A DNA stretch of 64,000 bases from Adineta vaga (lineage: Eukaryota; Rotifera), in the NCBI GenBank assembly GCA_021613535.1, contig CP075492.1, positions 16,864,001 through 16,928,000 of the forward strand, given 5' to 3'. A model generated the notes under the pieces. It was not told the DNA's origin, did not search any database, and worked only from the letters and a program-made list of their open reading frames with translations. Position numbers and translations under genes: made by a program. Numbering within the stretch: the first letter of the stretch is position 1; each line of letters begins with the position of its first letter. Shown one piece after another: positions 10,907-20,310 of the stretch.

Positions 10907-12511
10907 ATGGAGTATTTACCTGATGAATTACTTTTACATATTTTTCGTTATTTAAAAAATCTTGATATTATTTGTTCATTTAATAATCTTAATATTCGTT
11001 TTCAACAAATTATTCATCCATATTTCTCAAATATTGATGTAACTCGAACAAATGAAGTTCATTATAAAACTATACGATTATTTCTTGATAATATTTTACC
11101 ATTACATAATCATCAAATTCAATCTTTAACTTTTGATCCTGATGAACAACGACAAATATTTGAACCTTATATTCATCTTTTTACAAATTTAAAATGTATT
11201 ATATTACAATCCGATAGAACTCGTCAATCCTTCTTCTATGGATATGAATTAGAACAATTTCTTAAAAAGATTCTCTCATTAAAAACCTTAACTAAACTTT
11301 CAATATCTTTAAAAGCAAAAACTTTTAAATTTATTACAAAATATGCATCAAATAATTTATCAAGTCTTTCCTTATCACACCCAAATGAATATTCATGTCT
11401 TTCTTATGATATTAAAATGCCTTATATAAAATATTTCTCAATTGTATTAACGAATATTTATTCTTTAGAAAAAATCTTTGAAATAATGATAAATCTTAAA
11501 GAATTGAATATTTCATTATTTAATGATAATTATTTTCAAGATAATTCTCAACAATTACAAATTCCTTCTTCACTTGAAAAACTTACAATAAAATTTGGTT
11601 CAACAGGTGAAAATAATCGTTGGTTATATCAACAAAATATTAAATGGTTAAAAGATTTGTTAAATTTTTTTAAAAATAATTTAAAAACATTAATATTAAT
11701 TGGAATTTATACAAATAAAGAATTTCTTAATCATGAAATTATTCAAAATTTAATTCATAATTTTTCTCAATTGGAAATATTTCAATATCATATTCATACA
11801 AAAGATCAACCTGAATATTGTTTAACAAACATGAAAAATCTTTCTTGTTTACATCATTCGATTAATTCTATTCCGAAAGAATTTCAACTTACTTTATCAT
11901 CACATTCTACTCTAAAACAATTATTTATGTGTACGAAATTACAAATTTTTAATAAATTATTATCATTCTATGAATTAGAAGACGATAAATATAAACTTAT
12001 TAATTTAAAAAAACTTGATTGTTTTCATAATCTGGAAGATTTAACATCAATGATTAATGAATTCATTTCAAAACTTATTCGTTTATCACCAAATTTACAA
12101 ATAATTTCTATTCATGATTGTTCAAATACACAAATAATTATTAAATGGTTAAAACAATTACATTTTAATCAGTGTAAAACAATTGATCATTTCATATATA
12201 AAACACAAACATCTTCTAATGATCCATTGAATTTAATATTCTTCAATGAATTATTCAAAATATTTCCACAATTAAAAACGATTACAATTCCACGTTTAAC
12301 ACAATATACTGAAGAAAATTCGATAAAATTATCCACTTTAATTGAATATCTACGAGAAAATTTCATTCATCTTATTCATTTGAAATTACAAATGAATTCA
12401 TTTGATTATAATTATTATATAAAACAATTGACTGAATTAGTTAAACAAAATATGTTACATTATACAATTGATAAAAGAAAAAGAGGAGATTTATTAAATA
12501 TTTTTTTATAA
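10907..12511 (+). CDS. F-box domain protein (FBXL-like, 534 aa)
   Basis: Single-exon gene of 534 residues. Residues 1-42 are a clear F-box: Leu-Pro-Asp-Glu-Leu-Leu-Leu-His-Ile-Phe followed by the second and third helices. F-boxes bind Skp1 and place a substrate receptor in an SCF ubiquitin ligase. The remainder (about 45-530) is Leu/Ile/Asn/Lys-rich with irregular repeats spaced 25-35 residues, such as Leu-Lys-Thr-Leu and Leu-Glu-Ile-Phe. This suggests divergent leucine-rich repeats forming the substrate arm, but no canonical LRR consensus is complete. No membrane segment. Coding is extremely AT-rich, as in neighbours. The substrate is unknown. Confidence 0.85.
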   Translation: MEYLPDELLLHIFRYLKNLDIICSFNNLNIRFQQIIHPYFSNIDVTRTNEVHYKTIRLFLDNILPLHNHQIQSLTFDPDEQRQIFEPYIHLFTNLKCIILQSDRTRQSFFYGYELEQFLKKILSLKTLTKLSISLKAKTFKFITKYASNNLSSLSLSHPNEYSCLSYDIKMPYIKYFSIVLTNIYSLEKIFEIMINLKELNISLFNDNYFQDNSQQLQIPSSLEKLTIKFGSTGENNRWLYQQNIKWLKDLLNFFKNNLKTLILIGIYTNKEFLNHEIIQNLIHNFSQLEIFQYHIHTKDQPEYCLTNMKNLSCLHHSINSIPKEFQLTLSSHSTLKQLFMCTKLQIFNKLLSFYELEDDKYKLINLKKLDCFHNLEDLTSMINEFISKLIRLSPNLQIISIHDCSNTQIIIKWLKQLHFNQCKTIDHFIYKTQTSSNDPLNLIFFNELFKIFPQLKTITIPRLTQYTEENSIKLSTLIEYLRENFIHLIHLKLQMNSFDYNYYIKQLTELVKQNMLHYTIDKRKRGDLLNIFL

Positions 12512-12728
12512 AATTAATCGATTGGCGTCTATAGAAAGTTGGCGATGTTTATTGTCATTATATTAGAAAAAGAAACATTCATTATGTAGAACGTAATTTG
12601 TTGCCTTTTTATAAAGAAAAAAAAGAAAGAACATCATTATACTTGTGAAAGATAAAAGAGATAAGATATATCTTCTTTTTTTTTGTTGTTGAATCATTAT
12701 TATTTAGAAATGAAAAAGAATTTCTAAA

Positions 12729-14599
12729 ATGTCATCAAAACAATATTTTATTTGTCCAATTACATTAGAATTATTCGATGATCCAGTTATTACTCAAGAT
12801 GGATATACATATGAAAGAACAGCAATTATTCAATGGATTAATCAATATGGAACAGACCCAATTACGAAAAAACCTCTTCGTATAAATCAATTAAAATCAA
12901 ATGATGCTGTTAAAAATTTTACACAAGATACTCAAGCAACTACGAATTGTTAGTTCAATTTTAATATAATATAATTTTACTGTTTTTGTAGATGAAAATT
13001 TAGATGTACTTTGTCTTTATTGTGGTTCAACACAAAAACTGAATACAATTAAAGATCATAAAGTACATATTGAAAAATATTTTTAGACTTATAATATTAT
13101 TATTTTAGTTACGATGTTCATCGAAACCTGCTAACAGTGAATCATTCGAAATAGCGGATAATGAAAAGATTTTTACAATATCACAAACATCTTCTAAAAA
13201 TAGATCATCTCGTCATAAAAAAATAGTTAGTTTTCACAATCCTTTTACATATCGAATGAACGATACAACGAATAATAATAGTAGTAATGATTCTTTACAA
13301 GACACAGAAAATAGGACAAATCCGGTGTTAGTCAGAGATCGTTGTTGTTCAATATCAAAAGTTCAATTAAAATATTTGATACCTATTCTTTTATTTATCG
13401 CATTAATTATTGCTTCAATAACATTAGCTGTTTATTATTCAACGAAAAAAACAGAACAATTTTCAACAGGTCAGTTCTCTTTTAAGGTTTAACATGAAAA
13501 AAAAATAAAACTAAATTTTTTCTCTATTTTCTAAGGAGCAATGATAACACCTCATTTGTCTTCACCTCCGAGTGCAACATGGACTGCATCTTCAACATCA
13601 GTTTACATAGAAACTACAAGTTCAACATCCACTTTCGTTGAGACGACAAGTTCAACATCCACTTTCATTGAGACGACAAGTTCAACATCTAATACTCTTT
13701 GTACGTCTGCTGAATGGGATAGATATGGTATAACAATTGTTTCGAACGTTGATTATCCATATGGTATTGCTATTGATAGTGAAGATAATTTAATTATTGC
13801 TAGTGATGAGAAATTGAGTTTACAAAAATATTTGACTAATGGAACAATGATAAAATTAGTAACAGACTCTAGAATACCAAGTGTATTTATTGATAAATTT
13901 GATAATATTTATTTTACAGTTGCACTCGCTAATAGAGTTGATAAATTAAATTCATATGATGGATCTATAATAACAGCTGCTGGAGGAAATGGTCTAGGTC
14001 ATGGATTAGATCAACTTTATCTTACGGGTGATCCAGGAATTTATGTTGATCAAAATTCTACTCTTTATATATCAGATACTGGAAATAGTCGAGTAATGAA
14101 ATATTATGAGAATGCGACATCTGGAATAGTTGTTGCTGGTGGACATGGACAAGGTTCTAGTTCAAATCAATTGAATACTCCTTATGGAATTTATGTTGAT
14201 GAAATCATTGAAATTGGTGCTATTTATATTTGTGATCAATTCAATCGTCGTATTCAAAAATGGCTTCCAGGCGCCAAGGAAGGAATAACTGTTGCAATAA
14301 ATAACGATCAATTACGTTCGCCTAATGCAATTTTATTAGCACCAATATCAAATGAAATGATGACGATGATGATGTTTATATCAGTTTTTGATTATGAGAA
14401 AGTTTTAAAATGGATTCCTTATGCAAAACAAGCTGAAAGTGTTGTTGCTGGAAGTGATCATGGAGTTGAATTGGAGCCAGATACACTTTTTGGACAAAGA
14501 GGAATGACATTTGATAAGAATTGGAATTTATATGTTGCAGATACTGGACATAATAGAATACAAAAATTTTTATTTAATGTTTCTTCGTCTATAATTTAA
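12729..14599 (+). CDS. U-box / transmembrane / NHL-propeller protein
   Basis: Four exons: 12729-12948, 12992-13062, 13109-13469 and 13536-14599. All are GT-AG with matching phases (1, 0, 1), giving 571 residues. Residues 1-65 are a U-box (Cys-Pro-Ile-Thr-Leu-Glu, Asp-Gly-Tyr-Thr-Tyr-Glu-Arg, Asp-Pro-Ile-Thr), the E2-binding fold of ubiquitin ligases. A short CxxC segment follows, then one transmembrane helix around residues 190-210 (Leu-Ile-Pro-Ile-Leu-Leu-Phe). Next is a Thr/Ser stalk with a triplicated Glu-Thr-Thr-Ser-Ser-Thr unit, and NHL repeats from about 280 to the end (Leu-Tyr-Ile-Ser-Asp-Thr-Gly-Asn-Ser-Arg type). The predicted topology is cytosolic U-box, extracellular propeller. A separate NHL gene could instead start at the Met at 13256. 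Spliced reads across 12948/12992/13109 would decide. Confidence 0.75.
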
Positions 14600-15548
14600 T
14601 CATTATTTTACGTGGAAAAAGAAGTGTTTTTCTTTGAATAAAATCTTTTCGTTTGAACATAAAATTATAAAGGGTGTGGGTATGAGTTTGAGAATAAGGA
14701 GAACACCCACACCCTGGTTTATCTCAACAAGATGAAAAAGAAAACTTCGAGAAACATCGTTTGTTCCTTTAAAACTATCATCCATAACATCAGTATTTTT
14801 ATCTTATTTACACATACATATTCATTTATATTACGCGATTGTCCAAACACGAGAGAATGTTACTTTTCTGATGGTTGTGCAATAGAAGGAGAAAATGTTG
14901 GACATTTAAAAGTCGTTAAAATATAAAGGAAATGTTCTTGTTCGATTCAAAACTAATACTCTGATGATACATTTGTTGGAAAAATCTTTTATTCACAATC
15001 AAAGTATATGTATAAGTAAAAGATCAATACAATATACTTTTGATTTGCTCATCGATCAATGAAGGTAAAGTTAAACAGGATCATCAAATTCTATGTATAG
15101 TTTTTGTCATAAATTTTTGATAAATACCGAAAAAAAAACATTAAATAATCTATTAAATAAAATATTATTCACGTAAATAGGTAACACGTACTCCTTAATA
15201 AAGACCAAAAATACCTTTTTCATCGATTAGTTCTAAAGCAATAGAGAAAATTTTGTATTTCACAATGAAATCTTTTTAGATGAACTGAATTAGATTCATT
15301 GAGGGTGGGTGTTTTTTTAGTCTTTTTTGCCAAAGGGATTTCATCTAATCAACCGAATATTTTTTTTTCATTGATTGTGGAATTTAAATGGAAGAATAAT
15401 AGCACATGAAACATTAATCGGTTTATATCCTTCTGATTTCTTTATCAATTCAAAATAATACAGTTTTTATTTTCTAATTGACGAAAATCAAAATCTTCTT
15501 CTTTGTTCAATTTCAATACGAAATCAAATTATTTCAAAATCATGAAAT
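14600..15548. other. Intergenic spacer with hairpin and half-hairpin
   Basis: Contains hairpin 3 at 14671-14715, just after the NHL gene's stop, and a lone G-rich arm at 15298-15311 (TTGAGGGTGGGTGT). A 64-codon plus-strand frame at 14732-14926 has no recognisable features and is not called. Confidence 0.5.
14671..14715. repeat. TGTGGG-type inverted repeat (hairpin 3)
   Basis: The cleanest short copy: AGGGTGTGGGT at 14671-14681 pairs perfectly over 11 bp with ACCCACACCCT at 14705-14715, across a 23-nt loop. It lies 71 nt past the stop of the U-box/NHL gene and could fold in its 3' UTR. Confidence 0.85.
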
Positions 15549-15814
15549 AATTTTTTATGGAATCCTTTAATTATTATTGGTGAAATTGAATCAAAAAGTT
15601 CAACATTAACAACACTTTCAAATCCAAAAGGAATTTTTATTGATCATTATCAAATGAAGATTTATTTTTTGCTGATTGTGATAATAGTCGAATTCAATTA
15701 TTTAAATCTCAATCTTTTTTTGATCAAACTATTGTTGGAAATCATTCATCAAATTATACAATTTATCTTAATTGTCTTTTAGATAGGCCGTTTGAAGCTA
15801 ACCAAACACGCTAA
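15549..15814 (+). pseudogene. Decayed NHL-repeat fragment
   Basis: Read with one frameshift near 15650, this stretch encodes an NHL blade: Asn-Pro-Lys-Gly-Ile-Phe-Ile-Asp, then Phe-Ala-Asp-Cys-Asp-Asn-Ser-Arg-Ile-Gln. It ends in TAA at 15812. There is no start, no partner exons and only about one blade. It lies 950 nt downstream of an intact NHL gene on the same strand, so it is probably the relic of a tandem duplicate. Basis: seen by translation; origin inferred. Confidence 0.65.
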
Positions 15815-16440
15815 CCAAAGCAGCGTGATTGACTTCATATAGAAAAAAAACAATGTTTTTCATTGTGTAAAAACATCACATTCGTGTCGCAAACAAACCC
15901 ATAATACAGAACATTATCATTTCTCACCATCCAAAGCCACCCTTTCTAGCAAACGGCAAATATTCATATACTGACCGAACCGAACCGAAAAGGATAGTTC
16001 ATCAATTTCGTTACAGATAGCTATAGCTATGCAATCACTCTTTGAGTTCGCTTATCTTTTCTTAAATGAGTACTATCTGTTATATTTACATTTAAACTAA
16101 ATTTACATCAATCTACACCACGATAGGTTTTTTTATGAAGAATACAAAAACATAGGTAAATATCAGTTTTTTCATGTTTTACATCAACTTTCATCCAATG
16201 TTTTTTTAATAAGATTTTGAGTTTTAGACAATAATTTGCAAAGATACGGATTGATAAGAACGAGATAGTTTTGATGAAGAAGATGCAGACAACCCCTGTC
16301 CATATTAAAAGATCTCGGCGTCAGTAGGTTTCATATAGGCCAAAATTGCTCTGATGAAAATGTTCGAAAGACGTATCAGAAATATCGTCTTAATTAGTTA
16401 ACAAGTTCAAAAAAGTAGGGTTTCAATTACTATATTCTTC

Positions 16441-16515
16441 GTAGGGTGTAGGTGGGTGTGGGTATGGGTGTGGGCATTCGCATAATCGTCCACGACATTC
16501 ACATACACACCCTAA
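16441..16515. repeat. TGTGGG-type inverted repeat (hairpin 4)
   Basis: The left arm carries at least four G-rich units (TAGGGTGTAGGTGGGTGTGG, then GGGTGTGGG, 16442-16474). The right arm (16492-16515) ends ACACACCCTAAC. The TAGGGTGT/ACACCCTA ends match each other. Confidence 0.75.
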
Positions 16516-16982
16516 CAGCGTTTTTACTTGCAGATTAAACTTTTGTAATAATTGCGAATGGTAGGGTTAAGTAAGATGGCACCACACTTTTTTATCAAAA
16601 TACACGAGTGAGTTTAAAGGTTCCACCAAAAGAATAATTTGCCACTTTGCCCTTAAATTCATTCTTTTGTTTCTAACAAACGCAACAGGTAAAGCGGGTT
16701 TTTTTCTTAATATTTATTTATTGTCTAATTGAAGTTTGATACAACCGAGATAAAAACATATTCACTTATCTTCTAACAAGTATAAAATAGCTGCAAGCTA
16801 AAGCACAGTATTTTCTTTTTCGCTTTGTCATCAAAAACAAGTAAGTAAAGATAATTCAACAATGTAACCGCTTTACTCTCACGAAAAAAACCGCTGCGAT
16901 TCGGTGGATTTCGAACGTTTTTTTTTCGGAAAGCGGGAGTCAGATCATATATGAAATAGCAAGTGCACCACATTCCATTTTA

Positions 16983-17037
16983 CTTGAGAGTGTGAGTGTG
17001 GGTAAATAAAAGAAGAACCCGCACCCACACTATCAAG
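16983..17037. repeat. TGTGGG-type inverted repeat with CTTGA ends (hairpin 5)
   Basis: Best example of the terminal motif. The left arm is CTTGAGAGTGTGAGTGTGGG (16983-17002). The right arm (17017-17037) begins ACCCGCACCCACAC and ends TATCAAG. About 18 of 21 positions pair. The sequence lies about 90 nt upstream of the start codon at 17125. Confidence 0.85.
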
Positions 17038-17124
17038 ATATTCAGCATATTTCGGGTGTACACTTCTTGCCTAAATCAAGCTTTTTTTCTAAATTTAGGT
17101 ATTGCATTGGATAAAGTCGAAGCT

Positions 17125-18412
17125 ATGTCAACCAATGAAAATGACAACGCGTCGTCCATTAATTCAGATTCTGTGAATTATCGTAAGCGAACGAATAGTG
17201 GTCGATATTACGGAAAGGAACGTACAGTGAATAGTTTGGATGCTTCGAAAACTACTAACAATGCAACTTCTTTTTATCGAACTTCAGTAGTAGGTGCAAG
17301 TTCGACTAATGATACAGTTTACACCACGAGCGCTGCAGAAACTGAAAGATATTTGGACGAACATGGTATCAGTCTTTGCAAAGGTCCAAATGTTATTCAG
17401 CGAACAGAATATGGCACATCAGCAGAATATGAACAACGCGTTTGTCTAAGATACCTTCAGCCACCAGCTCTACCAGCACCAGGAGTAATGCAATACTTTA
17501 TCTGATATGCATGCTGATCAGTTTGTTATGATTTTAGGCACTAACAATCGAAGAAATACGAAAACCAGCACCAGTGAGATCAACATTAACCATACGCGAA
17601 CAGCCAACACCTGTGGATGCTCCACCTCCAATTATTCTACGTGAACGACCACCAACACCACCGATAATTCCTGGACCAGAAAGAAGTTAGAATAAAAAAC
17701 ATTAAATAAAATGTTATTGATTGAATTCTTTTCTTTATGCAGAGACTGTGTATATTTCTTCGGACACTGTCCAAGAGCGGTCAGTCGTTATCGAACGGCA
17801 TCCAGCTGTTCAAGAAAGGCCACGTATGGCAACTTTTTTTATATCGTTTTCATTCTGACTGTTGCTTGATTATTATTTAGGGGATATTATCATCGAGAGA
17901 TGGCTGCCATATGGACCTTTGCCTGAACGTGAAGTCATTCGTAAAAGGATTGATGTTCAAGAAGAATCCAAAGCAACTTGTACTATAATCAACTACGAAA
18001 ATTCGCATTCACGTGTGAATCGCAGATTTGTAGTAGTTGATGTGTACAATGCAGATCCGAAGGATTATATGGCTCGCTACAGAGAATCAGTACTAGATTC
18101 GACAGACTTGGTTCAGCAGGTTCGTCGTCTGGGTGTTAACGAAGACATAGTTAAGTCTTTCCAAATTTTGTATCAAGAAATAACACTTTTCGTTCATTCT
18201 AGAGTTCACCGTCATCAATATCAACTGGTACGCGTGTAGACAGAAAACGTGTTGATTATCTACAATCAAGAAATAGTTTATGTGACTGTTTCACAGTGGA
18301 ATTTACTGATACTGGTTTAGAAATGGAATACAATACGAGACCGAGATATAATGATTACGATAACTTGGTCGAAACTTCCGGTCCCAACGAATATCAACGT
18401 CGAATCGATTGA
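17125..18412 (+). CDS. Proline-rich scaffold-like protein, unknown family
   Basis: Five exons: 17125-17484, 17538-17685, 17743-17823, 17881-18149 and 18203-18412. Splice sites are GT-AG with phases 0, 1, 1, 0, giving 355 residues. The start at 17125 is chosen because upstream sequence in the same frame runs through hairpin 5 and a likely intron acceptor. Residues 1-100 are Ser/Thr/Asn-rich. A middle section (about 105-195) has repeated motifs such as Pro-Pro-Pro-Ile-Ile-Leu-Arg-Glu-Arg-Pro-Pro-Thr-Pro-Pro and Ile-Ile-Glu-Arg-Trp-Leu-Pro-Tyr-Gly-Pro. The C-terminus is charged and Tyr-rich. No signal peptide, membrane helix or enzyme motif is seen. The alternating Pro and Ile/Val-Glu-Arg pattern resembles cytoskeletal or epiplasm-type filament proteins, but I cannot name a family. 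Confidence 0.7.
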
Positions 18413-20310
18413 AGAAATGTTACGAATGCTCATATGATCCGCGTGGCCAAGAACTCTACAAAATTGATTTTTAAGAATATATCCTACACATATAACAAGT
18501 AGCCCTCATCCTTCTGATTCGCTGATCCTTTTCTGAAAGAATTATAGTTGATTAAAAATATTAAACTATTTTATTCTAAAAAATGACTTCATCTATTTCT
18601 TTTTAAAGATTATGCAGTGTAACGAATTTTGGAACGATGTTCTTTGTATCGTTACTGAGAAATAGAGAGGCACATCTGCTTTTTTCTCATTGTTGGCTTG
18701 ATATTTATTCGATTGTATACTACATCCAAATGTAACTATTTCACATGCAACATAAACTTATCTACCAGATACGAAGATAATAAAACTAATGTTTCATCCG
18801 AAGATGTCTCTTTCGTAACACCACACTAGTATGACGCTAATCAAATAGTCCTATCATCTAATAATGATCCTCTGACTTTCTGCCTGTCTACAATAAGAAC
18901 AAAAGGTTGTCAAAAGAAGAGTATCAGTTGGATATCGATATAACAATTGTCGTAACGTATTAACTCGATCATGATTCAATATTCGAAGACGACCCCGTCC
19001 ATCACTAGTTTCTTGAAATAACTGAAGAATATTATAAAAAGTTTGAATACTGCAAGGTATTCGACGAACTATTCCACGTACATTGATTCCTTGGTCAAAA
19101 TTTAATGAAATAAATGCTTGACTTAAAGATATGCAAAAATGTGACAGTTTAAGTATATAAACAATGTACCTGTTATTTATCTACAAATAATATCTATTCG
19201 TGGTTGGGATAGTGTGGGGTGATAGAGAATTTCACGGACACTCAGAATATGTGTTTAGTTTTCGAATAATTTATCTTTGTATTGAAAATTAATTTGAAAA
19301 ACGAACAATATGTAAGTTACGCATGTCTGCTGTATCATTAGAGAGTAACGTTCTAATCTGATTAGCCGTAAGATTGTATTTCATTAGTGATAAGAAACAA
19401 TGTCTCAAATTGGACTTTTTATCCCTAGGTCGTCATAATTGGTGTGATCGATGGAAAATAACCGCAAGAAAACTGATTACATTTTTGCGTGACGCTGTAG
19501 TTGATCTAAACATATTCCTTCTTCGGGATTTTGAAAGTAACGTTGATCGAATGGCAACTAAACGTCTTGGCCAATGGGCTACCCGTCTCATCCTATATAC
19601 CATCGATTTATTGAAATTGAACTATTATTTTACGAGGTAAGAAGAGAGCATTCTAGTCCAACTGAAATGAAACGTGAAGCCAAACCGATACTTTCGAAAG
19701 AATAGAAATATTCAATATCTCGAAAAAAAGCAACGCTAGACAGGATGACGGTTGAGTGCTCTATTATAAAGATCATAGAAAGCGTATTTACAGTGAACAG
19801 AAGACTAACTGGAAGTACTCATATCGTCACTGTTACCTTTCACAAATATAGAGACGATAGTGAGAGAGAAAGAGAATGAACGAATTTGTATTTTACTCTA
19901 GTTTTATCAGAAAACTCTCAAACGATAGTCGAGAACAGAGTTTTCTGTGTTCATCTTTTTTATTAATTATAGGTCTGTACGAGTCCATTCGCTTCAGATC
20001 AATGGCACATTAATGTCACGGTTGGTCTAGTTTCTAATCTCTCTGCTCATCTGCAATTTCCCAATAGATAATGTGAACTCTCGAACTGAGCGTGGGTGTA
20101 ATAACTGATATTACTAAGAAACTAATACCCAACATAGCTTCACCTTACATAAATTACATACTCTATATATCTGATTTGATTAATAAGAACTACTCTCTCA
20201 CCCTCATGCGAATTAATAGTTGACGATGGAAATTGAATGATAAGAACTATGATAAATGATTAAATAAAGTTGAAGAAAAAAGAACATATAAATCAGGCAG
20301 AATTGTTCAG
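18413..20310. other. Intergenic region with an exon-like relic
   Basis: Holds the minus-strand relic described separately (18893-19640). The rest (18413-18892 and 19641-20310) is AT-rich without a recognisable gene. A weak G-rich half-arm is at about 19201-19226. Confidence 0.45.
18893..19640 (-). pseudogene. Exon-like blocks of an unidentified minus-strand gene
   Basis: On the minus strand, 19125-18893 is open after a TTTAAG acceptor-like site and reads like a real domain (Asp-Gln-Gly-Ile-Asn-Val-Arg-Gly-Ile-Val, then Arg-Ile-Leu-Asn-His-Asp-Arg-Val). A second block at about 19640-19300 is open except for one in-frame TGA near 19440 and has donor-like GTAACT. A tiny exon (TTTGTAG / ACAG-GTACAT, near 19170) may lie between. 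No start codon or complete gene could be assembled. A plus-strand frame at 19374-19640 overlaps and looks like its shadow. Function unknown. Confidence 0.3.

Larger units (their letters stand above)
15815..17124. other. Intergenic / 5' region with two hairpins
   Basis: No gene seen. It contains hairpins at 16441-16515 and 16983-17037. The region 17060-17100 ends in a T-rich tract plus AG (acceptor-like, about 17098), so the gene at 17125 may have an upstream non-coding exon. Confidence 0.5.

Noticed and set aside
16890-16925. B-box-like GTTCGAAATCC followed by a T-run on the minus strand (possible tRNA)
   Set aside because: No T-arm stem, no A-box and no cloverleaf upstream; no tRNA can be drawn here or elsewhere in the window.
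19374-19640. 88-codon plus-strand frame
   Set aside because: No recognisable domain, and the opposite strand has splice-site-like borders and better coding character.
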